Part shown: positions 35,436-44,114 of the stretch, one piece after another
How the letters are laid out: each line of letters starts with the position of its first letter
Position numbering within the stretch: the stretch's first letter is position 1
Assembly (NCBI GenBank): GCA_002364085.1
Contig: DEXK01000020.1
Location: forward strand, 1 to 64,000
DNA from: Balneolaceae bacterium UBA3186
Lineage (GTDB): Bacteria > Bacteroidota > Rhodothermia > Balneolales > Balneolaceae
Length of the DNA stretch: 64,000 bases
Direction: 5' to 3'
The notes under the pieces: generated by a model
Seen by the model: only the letters and a program-made list of their open reading frames with translations
What the model was told of the DNA's origin: nothing
Database searches by the model: none
Translations under genes and position numbers: made by a program

Positions 35436-36353
35436 TTGCGAATAATCCTTCTCGGTCCTACTGCTTCCGGTAAAACGGAACTCTCTCTTCAGATTGCTGA
35501 AGAACTTGAAATTCCTATCATTTCAGTGGATTCCCGCCAGTGCTACAAGCATTTGGATATTGGAACGGCGAAACCTTCTGAGAAAGAATTACAAAGAGTA
35601 GAGCATTACAATATTTCTAATCTTGAATTGGATGAACCTGATTCGGTTCAGGCATTTTCAGAACGTGCTGAAGTTTGGGAAAAAGAAATTCTAAGTTCAT
35701 CAGACCATTCTTTTTTTGTTGGAGGAAGTACATTACATCTACAAAGTTTGATTCGCCCAATTGAAGATATCCCTTCCGCAAATGAAGAGAATATTGCACA
35801 AATAGAATCTCAGATTGACAAAGAAGGAATAGAACCTGTTTACAACAAACTAAACTCTGTTGATCCTGAGTACGTGAAAACAATGGACGGCATGAACCGA
35901 CAACGAATAATTCGCGCTTTAGATGTGTGGATGCAAACTGGTAAACCGTTCAGCTCTTTCCATTCAAACGAAGAATTTGAACTACCTGAGAATACACTGG
36001 TCTTCGGGCTTCAGAGAGACAGACAAAATCTCTACGATCGAATTAACCAAAGAGTGGACAATATGATTGACGAAGGTTTGGCTGAAGAAACCCAAAAAGT
36101 TCTGGAAATGGGTTATTCAAAAGATCTTCAGCCGTTAAATGCAGTTGGATATCGGGAGATCATCGCTGTTCTGGAAGGAAAAATGGAACTTGATAAGGCC
36201 GTTGAAAAGATCAAAACTCAAACCAGACGGTACGCAAAACGACAACTTACCTGGTTCAAACGTTGGGATTTTATCGAATGGCTTCCTGCTGATGAAAAAA
36301 AACCTGAAGAACTTAAAGAAATCCTGCTATCTCATTTAGCAGCTAAGCAATAG
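35436..36353 (+). CDS. miaA: tRNA dimethylallyltransferase
   Basis: Adds a dimethylallyl group to A37 of tRNAs reading UNN codons. The P-loop LGPTASGKTELS lies at residues 5-16, followed by SVDSRQCYKHLDIGTAKP near 30, FVGGSTLHLQSLI near 93, and RQRIIRALDVWMQTGKP near 155. The C-terminal QTRRYAKRQLTWFKR matches the family. The 305-aa length is normal. The start is TTG at 35436, immediately before the conserved RIILLGPTASGKT; no upstream Met is available in frame. Confidence 0.94.
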   Translation: MRIILLGPTASGKTELSLQIAEELEIPIISVDSRQCYKHLDIGTAKPSEKELQRVEHYNISNLELDEPDSVQAFSERAEVWEKEILSSSDHSFFVGGSTLHLQSLIRPIEDIPSANEENIAQIESQIDKEGIEPVYNKLNSVDPEYVKTMDGMNRQRIIRALDVWMQTGKPFSSFHSNEEFELPENTLVFGLQRDRQNLYDRINQRVDNMIDEGLAEETQKVLEMGYSKDLQPLNAVGYREIIAVLEGKMELDKAVEKIKTQTRRYAKRQLTWFKRWDFIEWLPADEKKPEELKEILLSHLAAKQ

Positions 36354-36393
36354 AAGCCGTAAATTTGGTCTCACTTTTAAAACTCGTTCATTC

Positions 36394-36639
36394 ATGTACA
36401 AAGCAAAAGTAAACGTAACACTACGTCCCTCCATTCTTGACCCAAAAGGAAAAGCGGCTCACCATGCCCTACAAAATCTTGGGTTGAATGATGTTCAACA
36501 AGTCAGAATCGGCAAATTTATTGAACTGGATGTAAACGCTGACAGCAAAGATGCTGCAACTAAAATTGTGGAATCAGCATGTGCACAATTGTTAGCTAAT
36601 GAAGTAATGGAAGACTACGAGATTTCATTCGAAGATTAA
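36394..36639 (+). CDS. purS: Phosphoribosylformylglycinamidine synthase subunit PurS
   Basis: Small bridging subunit of the three-part FGAM synthase (PurS-PurQ-PurL) of purine synthesis. 81 aa; MYKAKVNVTLRPSILDPKGK at the N-terminus and QNLGLNDVQQVRIGKFIELDV near 28-48 are typical. Its stop overlaps the ATG of the ClpS-like gene (TAATG), and purQ follows that gene, so the purine pair is split by a coupled clpS-like gene. purL is not in the window. Confidence 0.95.
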   Translation: MYKAKVNVTLRPSILDPKGKAAHHALQNLGLNDVQQVRIGKFIELDVNADSKDAATKIVESACAQLLANEVMEDYEISFED

Positions 36640-36959
36640 TGAAACCTTTGGCTCAATTTACAGACTCAGATATTCTGCTTGCTGATACTGATGAGCTGAC
36701 GAAAACTGAAGAACAGGTTGAAGAGAGTATCGATACTCCCTGGCGATTGTTCTTATTTGATGATGATATACATACGTTCGATGAAGTAATTGAACAAATC
36801 GTGAAAGCAAAAGGCTGTAGTTATTCTGTAGCTCAGGACTTAACCTTTCAGGTTCATAATAATGGCAAAGCCTTGATACATGAAGGCGAGTTTATTGAGT
36901 GCCTGAAAATGGAAGGTGTTTTAAAAGAAATTCAACTTGTAACCGAAATAAGAGGTTAA
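36639..36959 (+). CDS. clpS: ClpS-like ATP-dependent protease adaptor
   Basis: N-end rule adaptor that delivers substrates to ClpAP/ClpCP. The 106-aa protein has a ~30-residue acidic leader, then PWRLFLFDDDIHTFDEVIEQ (near 35-52), matching the ClpS strand with the NDD triad changed to DDD, and DLTFQVHNNGKALI near 70, which keeps the binding-site His. E. coli ClpS Met40 corresponds to Phe. The fold assignment is solid; the altered pocket may change N-terminal residue preference. It is translationally coupled to purS (1-bp overlap) and followed 2 bp later by purQ. Confidence 0.85.
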   Translation: MKPLAQFTDSDILLADTDELTKTEEQVEESIDTPWRLFLFDDDIHTFDEVIEQIVKAKGCSYSVAQDLTFQVHNNGKALIHEGEFIECLKMEGVLKEIQLVTEIRG

Positions 36960-36960
36960 C

Positions 36961-37659
36961 GTGGCAACATTTGGAGTAATAGTTTTTCCGGGATCTAATT
37001 GTGATCATGATGCATATCATGCAATGAAACACATCATGAATAGTAATGTTAAATTTCTCTGGCACAAAGACACCGATCTTTCAGGTATTGATTTTCTGAT
37101 CGTTCCGGGTGGATTTTCATATGGCGATTATCTTCGTTCAGGGGCTATAGCACGTTTCTCTCCTATTATGCAGGAAGTAGTAAAGTTTGCTGAAAAAGGT
37201 GGCCCTGTTCTGGGAATTTGTAATGGCTTTCAGATCTTGCTTGAAGCAGGCTTGATTCCGGGAGCTATGATGCACAATCAAGATCTTCGGTTTGTATGTA
37301 AGAATGTATTTATCCGATGCGAAACTACTGATTCTCTTTTTACCAATACGCTAACCAAGGGGCAAGTTTTTGATATTCCTGTTTCTCATGGTGAAGGAAA
37401 CTATCACATCAATGAATCCGGGCTAAAATCGCTTCAGGACAAAGACCAGATCTTATTCAGATATTCTGATGCTGATGGAAATCTGACTGAGGAATCTAAC
37501 TTTAATGGTTCTATCGATCATATTGCCGGAATTACTAATGATGGCAGAAATGTTTTAGGCATGATGCCACATCCAGAGCGTGCAATGGAAAAACTACTCG
37601 GTTCCGATGATGGTAAGATCATATTTGATTCTATTCTCAACTCCTTGTCAGTTGCTTAA
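36961..37659 (+). CDS. purQ: Phosphoribosylformylglycinamidine synthase subunit PurQ
   Basis: Glutaminase subunit supplying ammonia to FGAM synthase. A class I amidotransferase domain with catalytic Cys in VLGICNGFQILLEAGLIPGA near residue 86, and the His/Glu of the triad in MMPHPERAME near 200. FPGSNCDHDAYHAMKH near 9-24 is the typical PurQ start region. The start is GTG at 36961, 1 bp after the clpS-like stop. 232 aa is normal. Confidence 0.95.
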   Translation: MATFGVIVFPGSNCDHDAYHAMKHIMNSNVKFLWHKDTDLSGIDFLIVPGGFSYGDYLRSGAIARFSPIMQEVVKFAEKGGPVLGICNGFQILLEAGLIPGAMMHNQDLRFVCKNVFIRCETTDSLFTNTLTKGQVFDIPVSHGEGNYHINESGLKSLQDKDQILFRYSDADGNLTEESNFNGSIDHIAGITNDGRNVLGMMPHPERAMEKLLGSDDGKIIFDSILNSLSVA

Positions 37660-37681
37660 GATTTAGTACATTAACTGAATC

Positions 37682-38443
37682 ATGAGCGATCACACACAAA
37701 CAGACCTGACATTACATAGCGAGAAACTTGTTAAGCGGTATAGAAAAAGAACCGTTGTTAACGAAGTTTCCATTAATGTGAAACAAGGTGAGATCGTTGG
37801 ATTACTGGGTCCAAATGGAGCCGGTAAAACCACTACGTTTTATATGATGGTTGGGTTGGTGACACCCAATTCCGGAAAAATATTCCTAAACGAAACCAAT
37901 ATTACTAAAAAGCCCATGTACAAAAGGGCCCGAATGGGAGTTGGCTATTTAGCTCAGGAAGCCAGCGTATTCAGGAATCTTACGGTTCGTGAAAATCTTG
38001 AATCTGTACTTCAATTTTTTTCAGTTCCATCAAATGAAATAAAGAGACGTGTTGATAAACTCATAGAAGAATTTGGTCTTCACAAAGTAGTAAACAGCAA
38101 AGGTTACTCCTTGTCCGGAGGAGAGCGTAGAAGAACAGAAATTGCCCGAGCGTTAGTTACAGAACCTAAATTTATCCTTTTAGATGAGCCTTTTGCAGGA
38201 GTTGACCCAATAGCTGTTGAAGATATTCAGGAAATAGTTGCTCAACTGACTAAACAGAATATTGGAATTCTTATTACCGATCATAACGTTCATGAAACTC
38301 TGGCCATTACTGACAGGGCTTATTTGATGTTTGAGGGTAATATTTTAATGGAAGGTACTGCAGATATTTTAGCTGAAAATGAAGATGCTAAAAAGTTATA
38401 TTTAGGTGAGCAATTTAAGTTAGACAGATATAAAAACGATTAA
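37682..38443 (+). CDS. lptB: LPS export ABC transporter ATP-binding protein LptB
   Basis: ATPase of the LptB2FGC complex that extracts lipopolysaccharide. Walker A GLLGPNGAGKTTTFYMMVGL near residue 40, signature SLSGGERRRTEIARAL near 140, Walker B FILLDEPFAGVDPIAVEDIQ near 165, and switch His in ITDHNVHETL near 200. The Q-loop VGYLAQEASVFRNLT is characteristic of LptB. 253 aa. Its membrane partners are not in the window. Confidence 0.93.
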   Translation: MSDHTQTDLTLHSEKLVKRYRKRTVVNEVSINVKQGEIVGLLGPNGAGKTTTFYMMVGLVTPNSGKIFLNETNITKKPMYKRARMGVGYLAQEASVFRNLTVRENLESVLQFFSVPSNEIKRRVDKLIEEFGLHKVVNSKGYSLSGGERRRTEIARALVTEPKFILLDEPFAGVDPIAVEDIQEIVAQLTKQNIGILITDHNVHETLAITDRAYLMFEGNILMEGTADILAENEDAKKLYLGEQFKLDRYKND

Positions 38444-38455
38444 TAAAAAGTTAGC

Positions 38456-38776
38456 ATGAAGGAAATAACAGTACAAGAATTAAAGGAAAAGAAAGAATCA
38501 GGACATGATTTCTTTCTGCTTGATGTAAGAGAAGGCTTTGAATACATGGTATCCAACTTAGATGGTGAACATATTCCCCTCGGTGACCTTCAATCTAGAG
38601 TAGATGAGATCAAAAACCATAAAGATTCTGAAGTAGTCGTAATGTGCCGATCAGGTGGGCGTAGTGGAAAAGCTGTAGAATTTCTTGAGAAAGAAGGCTT
38701 TTCTAATATATACAATCTAAAAGGCGGCATTACAGCCTGGTCTAAGGAAATTGACACTTCAATTCCTGTAGCTTAA
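38456..38776 (+). CDS. Rhodanese-like domain protein
   Basis: Single-domain sulfurtransferase of 106 residues. The active-site loop VVMCRSGGRSGKAV near 65-78 carries the catalytic Cys followed by RSGGRS, and DVREGFEYMVSNLDGEHIP near 22-40 is the family entry motif. Located 12 bp after lptB on the same strand, so co-transcribed, but no specific sulfur-transfer partner is evident. Confidence 0.92.
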   Translation: MKEITVQELKEKKESGHDFFLLDVREGFEYMVSNLDGEHIPLGDLQSRVDEIKNHKDSEVVVMCRSGGRSGKAVEFLEKEGFSNIYNLKGGITAWSKEIDTSIPVA

Positions 38777-38802
38777 TAACTCTGGTTGATTCTTAAATCA
38801 GA

Positions 38803-40026
38803 TTAACTGGTTGCAGCAATCTGGTTCAACAGTTCCTGATTGCTTTCAGTGTTATTTAAGACCTTTAGCAATCCTAACATAGATTCTTTCGGAGATTTCT
38901 TGAGAAGATATCTTCTCACCATGTTTCTCTCTTCTAGGGAATCAGTAATGAACTTTTCTTCATTTCGTGTTCCAGAAGCAGTGATATTAATAGCAGGATA
39001 AATCCGATCGTTAGCCAGCTCTCTATCCAGAACAAGCTCCATGTTTCCGGTTCCTTTGAACTCTTCAAAGATAAGATCATCCATTCTTGAATTAGTTTCA
39101 ATCAGGCAAGTGGCTATTATAGTCAAAGAACCTCCGCCTTCGATCTTTCTGGCAGACCCAAATATCTTTTTAGGGATTTCCAACGCTCTGATATCCAAAC
39201 CTCCCGATAACGTTCTTCCGCTATTCGTTTGAATTGCATTGTAAGCTCTACCAAGGCGTGTAAGCGAGTCTATAAGCAATACAGAGTCTTCACCCATCTC
39301 AGCTTTTCTCTTAGCGTATCCTAAGGCCATTTCTGTAATTCTAATGTGGCTTTGTGTCTTGTTATCATTTGAAGAAGCAAAAACTTCCGCATCTGTTGAA
39401 CGAATAAAATCTGTTACTTCCTCAGGACGTTCATCAACAAGCAAAACACTCAAAGGTATATCAGGATGATTTTCAGTGATGCTTTTAGCAATCTGTTTCA
39501 GCATTACTGTTTTACCCGTTCTTGGTGGCGCTACAATTAAGGCTCTTTGACCTTTTCCAATAGGAGCTACAAGATCAATAACTCTCATCTCGATATTTTC
39601 TGACGGTTCTCCAAGCTTAATCCAATCTACAGGCATAATAGGTGTTTGGCGCTCAAATCGGCTAGATTTAGTCCAAGCTACTTTATCTTTCCTGTTAATA
39701 CGATCTACAGAACATACATGCTTATTTCCTCTTTTATCCTCTTCGTACTCACCTTCCAAAATTAGTCCTGGTCTCAGATCCAGTGATTTCACTTCTTCAG
39801 GCTTTAAAAATGGATCCTGAGGACTGTAACTGAATTCATAATCCAGCTTTCGAATAAGTCCCCATCCTTTTTCATTTATTTCCAGCACACCTGCATAACG
39901 ACCGGAAACCCCTTGGTTTTCTTTCCAGAAGAATTTTGGTATAAAGACATTCCCGCCTTTATTTCTGTTCTTATTATTTCTGTTCTTGTTATTACGGTTT
40001 TTATAGTTTTTTCTATTCCGTGCCAT
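38803..40026 (-). CDS. rho: Transcription termination factor Rho
   Basis: Hexameric RNA helicase terminating transcription. The N-terminal ~30 residues are an Asn/Arg/Lys-rich tail (ARNRKNYKNRNNKNRNNKN) encoded by an imperfect 15-bp DNA repeat; the Rho RNA-binding OB domain follows (GVSGRYAGVLEINEKGWGLI near 36-55), then the RecA-like ATPase with APPRTGKTVMLKQIAKSI near 165 and LIETNSRMDDLIFEEFKG near 310 containing the translocation loop region. The start is ATG at 40026; an in-frame TTG nine codons upstream is also open. Confidence 0.95.
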   Translation of the reverse strand: MARNRKNYKNRNNKNRNNKNRNKGGNVFIPKFFWKENQGVSGRYAGVLEINEKGWGLIRKLDYEFSYSPQDPFLKPEEVKSLDLRPGLILEGEYEEDKRGNKHVCSVDRINRKDKVAWTKSSRFERQTPIMPVDWIKLGEPSENIEMRVIDLVAPIGKGQRALIVAPPRTGKTVMLKQIAKSITENHPDIPLSVLLVDERPEEVTDFIRSTDAEVFASSNDNKTQSHIRITEMALGYAKRKAEMGEDSVLLIDSLTRLGRAYNAIQTNSGRTLSGGLDIRALEIPKKIFGSARKIEGGGSLTIIATCLIETNSRMDDLIFEEFKGTGNMELVLDRELANDRIYPAINITASGTRNEEKFITDSLEERNMVRRYLLKKSPKESMLGLLKVLNNTESNQELLNQIAATS

Positions 40027-40102
40027 ATAAATATTTATTGGTCTCCTCTTCAAAAAAGAAGTGTAATTTCAGTAAATGTGGAAATACAAAGGAGAGCGAG
40101 GT

Positions 40103-40134
40103 AAAAAAGAACGGTACTCAGATTAGAGTACCGT
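40103..40134 (-). terminator. Terminator after the TPR protein gene
   Basis: On the minus strand ACGGTACTC...GAGTACCGT forms a 9-bp stem with a 6-base loop (40134-40111), followed by TCTTTTTT. It ends transcripts of the large minus-strand series just upstream of rho, so rho is likely transcribed separately. Confidence 0.75.
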
Positions 40135-40182
40135 TGTGTTAATTAGGTCTGAAAAGATACAAATGTTTTTGCTGATAGCAAA

Positions 40183-41523
40183 TTAACGAACTGTTGTAGT
40201 TTTATTGATCCACGCATAGCAAGGTGCAACAGAGCCATCGATCTTAACTTTCTGTCCGTCTTTTAGATTACCCAATCTTAAGAATTTGTCTTCACCAGTT
40301 GGGGTTACTGCTTGGTAGCTGCCCAATTGAGAATTTACTGTATTTGCAACCGAAGGATCTTTAGATTTAGCCATATTTAAATAATCTATAACTAACCAAT
40401 ACACCATTCTGTCTTTTGCTTCTAGTTTTCTGTCTGCAATACAGTTTGTTATAGCAGTATTGTAGATTGTTGCTTTCGCAATATAGGCCCGGCCGTAGTT
40501 CGGATCTATCTTTATTGCAGCATCAACAAATTTATCCGCTGTTTTGATATCACCCTGATTTATATATCCATCAGCAATATTTAAATTAGTCTGCTTCTTT
40601 TCAGTTTTAGTTTTAGCCATTTTTAAGGCTTCTTTGTATAACTTAATCGCTTCTGCATAACGAGCATTACTTTTCTCTGTTTCTGCTAAAGCTTTTGCGC
40701 TTTCGTAGGTTGGCTGAATCTCATGCAGCTTTCTACGGACGCTCGTTAACTCCGTCTGGTTGTCCTGATCTTCGTAAGCGCCTTCCAGTGCCTTTAGTGC
40801 TTCAACATTTTTCGGTTCTTGCTCTAGAATGGGTTGGTAATAAGCTATTACATCCTCAGGGGTTTCAAAAAGATCTTTCTGAAATTCATTCAACTTTTCA
40901 ACCAAACCGCCCGTTGCGTATTTAGATGCTTCATTAATTATTTCCTGAGCTTTTGCCGTTTCTTTTTTGTTGATATAGTTACGGATTAAATTCTCAACAT
41001 AGTACCCACGAGCCGTAGTAGTAGTTTTCTCAGAGTCCAGGTCAAACATTAACTGAAACTCTTCATATGCTTTAGTAACAGCGTCTGCAACAATAGAGTT
41101 GTTCTCTAAATAGAATCTACCTTTTTGCTGGTGTGTTTTATAAACCTGCTCTTGATCATCAGCATAAAGCTCCAACTTTATATCGAAAACCATAAGTGCA
41201 GAATCCAAATAAGTAGCTTTAATGCTTGGGTCTGTTTGCTCTTTAGCAAACTCCTGATAAATGGTTGTAAATCTGTCTAGTTGCCTGGAGAGTTCAAATC
41301 CCGGAAAGCCTTCAATAGTTTCAGGCTTAGTGCACAAAATCCATCTACCGTACTCTAAAGCTAAAGGATAATCCTTATTCTTAAAATTTGATTGGAAAAT
41401 AGAGAATGCAGCTAGTTTATTTAAGCCATTAGGCGGTTCTATTGCTGCACATTCGGCCTGAGCTGTAACTATTGCAGAGCTGGCGAATAAAAACCCAAAG
41501 ACTAGTATTAAATTTTTCATCAT
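40183..41523 (-). CDS. Periplasmic TPR-repeat protein
   Basis: A signal peptide (to about residue 20, SAIVTAQ) follows the ATG-ATG start at 41523/41520. An in-frame ATG 12 codons earlier (41559) is open, but it would put a hydrophilic stretch before the signal peptide, so I prefer 41523. The mature protein has several TPR-like helical repeats: early EYGRWILCTKP region, and late ARYAEAIKLYKEALKMAKTK and PNYGRAYIAKATIYN. A C-terminal segment ends APCYAWINKTTT. No enzyme motif; role unknown, probably envelope assembly. It is last in the minus-strand series that starts at glgB. Confidence 0.82.
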   Translation of the reverse strand: MMKNLILVFGFLFASSAIVTAQAECAAIEPPNGLNKLAAFSIFQSNFKNKDYPLALEYGRWILCTKPETIEGFPGFELSRQLDRFTTIYQEFAKEQTDPSIKATYLDSALMVFDIKLELYADDQEQVYKTHQQKGRFYLENNSIVADAVTKAYEEFQLMFDLDSEKTTTTARGYYVENLIRNYINKKETAKAQEIINEASKYATGGLVEKLNEFQKDLFETPEDVIAYYQPILEQEPKNVEALKALEGAYEDQDNQTELTSVRRKLHEIQPTYESAKALAETEKSNARYAEAIKLYKEALKMAKTKTEKKQTNLNIADGYINQGDIKTADKFVDAAIKIDPNYGRAYIAKATIYNTAITNCIADRKLEAKDRMVYWLVIDYLNMAKSKDPSVANTVNSQLGSYQAVTPTGEDKFLRLGNLKDGQKVKIDGSVAPCYAWINKTTTVR

Positions 41524-41587
41524 ATCACAATTATTGTTATCACCTTTGATACTTAACATACCAAAGTATAAAAATATTATTTTAAAA

Positions 41588-42895
41588 TTAATTAAGCTTT
41601 CTTCTTAAAAACATCAATTCTGTAAGATTAACAGACAGGTTAATGCCAAAGATATTTTCTTTTACTAAACTATTTGTTGACGACCCTCTAACCCCATATT
41701 GAAAGCTAAGATCAAAAGAGGACCCTGTTCTAAAGTCAGGGGAAATTAAACCCAAACCGGTTGTAAACCATAAAGTAGAAATATCTTCATTATTTATAGA
41801 TAAATGACCGGTATCATAAGTTACCCCTGCACTATATTTAAAGTTAGAAAAGAAACCTGTTGATCTTGTTCTATGCGCGTGGTATTGAAATCCTATGCCA
41901 AAAATTTCTCTGTTTTTAAATGCATTTTCATCAGTAGTAGAAAACCCGTATTTAGCGTCAGCCCAATTTTCAAGCTGATATTCTACAGAAGCGTTAAATT
42001 TAGAAGATGGAAAATATGTAAACCCACCGTTGAACTTCATGGGTAATGATACTATTGCTTCTTTAGTCTCTCCTATTTGAACTATTACCTGGTTATCCGT
42101 AGAGCCAACAGGTTTTTCTGTTTCAACAGTTCGGTTAGCGTCAAACTCGGATTCCAAGGTAATGGTTGATCCAAATTGCAAAATGTCATTTGTTTTAAAA
42201 AGCGAGCTCTTTTTAAAAACCAATCCAAATCTATGTGAAAAAGCAGTACCATTTGTTCTCTTAGTAGCCGTATTTGACGGAAGGGATCTGTTAACAAATG
42301 TTATTGATTCATTTTCACGTTCTGTTAAAAAAGAATAGGTAGGTGCATAACCTACAAATATATTTTCAGTTAATTTATAACCTAACCCCGCCTCAAACTT
42401 TGTAACTCCACCTGTTCCTGTGCGGTTAGTTATGAGTTGATTAGTAGAGCTCCCTACTGAATAATTCTGTATTGAGTTAACATTATAGCTGGATCTGGTC
42501 TCAGGATATAAGGCAATTGATAAACCTAGTTTATTTTTTGATAATGGAAATACTGCTTGAAAATTGGAAATATTGAGAAGCGAGTTTCCACCTTTACTTG
42601 CATTATCTTCTATTGAATAGTTAGTAAAATCAAAATTTATAGCCGCTCTTGTGTAAAACCCACTCCCCCAAAATGCAGGATTACTAAGCCCTGGGGAACC
42701 AAGATCACTAAACGAAACTCCAATAATTCCCATCCCTCTTTCTTGGGCAGTATTATTCAGAACCGGCATTCCTGTTCCAAATTTTGAATATACAGTTCCA
42801 GATTTACCTTCTTCATCTTGAGCTTGCACTGATAAAGCGCTAAATAAGAATAGCGCGATATAAACCAAGTTAAATTTAATTGCTGTTCTAATCAT
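41588..42895 (-). CDS. Outer-membrane beta-barrel protein, unknown function
   Basis: A signal peptide (to about residue 25, SVQAQ) precedes a long series of alternating amphipathic strands rich in aromatic residues through the C-terminus. An opening PVLNNTAQERGMGIIGVSF and GLSNPAFWGSGFYTRAA resemble the N-terminal region of FadL/PorV-like barrels (a 'GMG...NPA' pattern). No catalytic motif. Its ATG overlaps the stop of the DUF4270 gene by 4 bp, so the two are translated together. A transport or assembly role in the outer membrane is plausible. Confidence 0.8.
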   Translation of the reverse strand: MIRTAIKFNLVYIALFLFSALSVQAQDEEGKSGTVYSKFGTGMPVLNNTAQERGMGIIGVSFSDLGSPGLSNPAFWGSGFYTRAAINFDFTNYSIEDNASKGGNSLLNISNFQAVFPLSKNKLGLSIALYPETRSSYNVNSIQNYSVGSSTNQLITNRTGTGGVTKFEAGLGYKLTENIFVGYAPTYSFLTERENESITFVNRSLPSNTATKRTNGTAFSHRFGLVFKKSSLFKTNDILQFGSTITLESEFDANRTVETEKPVGSTDNQVIVQIGETKEAIVSLPMKFNGGFTYFPSSKFNASVEYQLENWADAKYGFSTTDENAFKNREIFGIGFQYHAHRTRSTGFFSNFKYSAGVTYDTGHLSINNEDISTLWFTTGLGLISPDFRTGSSFDLSFQYGVRGSSTNSLVKENIFGINLSVNLTELMFLRRKLN

Positions 42896-44094
42896 TGTTC
42901 TGCTATCGTCAAAATAAGTTTTGGTTTTAAGGCATCAGAACTGTTTGTATCATAAAAAACACTAGACTTTAACAATCCTCCATTTGGATTTATGATCAGA
43001 TACAAATCTTCACTTTCCAAATCCCCAAATAAGTACTCATTAATATGAGTTGTTATATTTAAGACAAATGCATTTTCTGTACTATCTCTAAAACCGAAAT
43101 AATCTGTACCTGAAAACTGCAATTCATATTTAAACTCAGAATCATCAATCGATTTCATATCGATCAAATTTAAAGCCGGCCTAACATGATTATTCGGAAG
43201 TGAATTATTTACCTGAGTTGTGTCTTCATATAAGTAGACTTCTGCATTAAGAATATTTTTACTCCCAATAGCGCTGGCAATTTCACCAAAATTAAGGGAA
43301 TAGTAGCTTTCAAGATTACTATTTAAATAATATCGATCTGCAAAATTTGGTTCGTTTTGCCTTTCAAGAGTAAACCCATAATCTGCAACTGTTAGAAGTG
43401 TAGTATCATTACTTGAGCCATCAACGAAGAAAAACCTTGAACTACTTATATCCGGAAACATAATTTGGGATGAATTTTCATCAGGCACTATTGCTAAGCC
43501 AAAAAATTCAGCATTGTATAACGAATCTCTATCATCTTCCTCATTATTAACAAACCTAATATACTCCGCTGAGATAGAATCAGAAAGATCTACTGTTATG
43601 CTTTCTTCATTCTGATATGTGAATGATCCCGCAAGTACCAGCTCGTCGTAATTTATATTATCTGAGGATAAGAGTGTTCTTCCTCTCCATCTTTCCGTGA
43701 CCTTATATATGGAATAGTTGGCCGATGAAGTGGTGTCGCCTAATGACAAAAAAGTCTTATTCTCGAGTAATAATTTTAGCTTGGTTGTATCATTAACGGG
43801 AGAGACTGAGCTTGAAAGTAAGCTGGGACGAATATATCCGGTTGAATTAAATGTCCCAAATAATTGGTCACTATAGTACCCAATTGGCATATTCGATAAT
43901 TGCCCACTGTACATGTCAGAACTGCGCTGGTTAAAATCGGATATATATATTGTATCAACCCTTATCTCAGATGGTTCTACAACCCCACCACCAACGGTGT
44001 TGGTGTCTTCGCAAGAAATAAAACTTCCTATTAGTAATACCGACAAAATAAGCCGCCATGTTACTGCGGCTTTAGAAATGCTTTTTTGCATCAA
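42892..44094 (-). CDS. DUF4270 family outer-envelope lipoprotein
   Basis: Function unknown; DUF4270 is frequent in Bacteroidota and often next to a GT5 'glycogen synthase', as here. Lipobox FISC gives an acylated Cys at residue 28 after a hydrophobic signal. Mature residues start near EDTNTVGGGVVEPSE, and the rest is beta-rich (jelly-roll-like strands such as YIRPSLLSSSVSPV and ENAFVLNITTHINEYLF), ending LKPKLILTIAE. It overlaps the following barrel-protein gene by 4 bp and follows the GT5 gene by 20 bp. Confidence 0.85.
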   Translation of the reverse strand: MMQKSISKAAVTWRLILSVLLIGSFISCEDTNTVGGGVVEPSEIRVDTIYISDFNQRSSDMYSGQLSNMPIGYYSDQLFGTFNSTGYIRPSLLSSSVSPVNDTTKLKLLLENKTFLSLGDTTSSANYSIYKVTERWRGRTLLSSDNINYDELVLAGSFTYQNEESITVDLSDSISAEYIRFVNNEEDDRDSLYNAEFFGLAIVPDENSSQIMFPDISSSRFFFVDGSSNDTTLLTVADYGFTLERQNEPNFADRYYLNSNLESYYSLNFGEIASAIGSKNILNAEVYLYEDTTQVNNSLPNNHVRPALNLIDMKSIDDSEFKYELQFSGTDYFGFRDSTENAFVLNITTHINEYLFGDLESEDLYLIINPNGGLLKSSVFYDTNSSDALKPKLILTIAEQ

Positions 44095-44114
44095 CTCTTT
44101 ATAAATTTTTTAAG

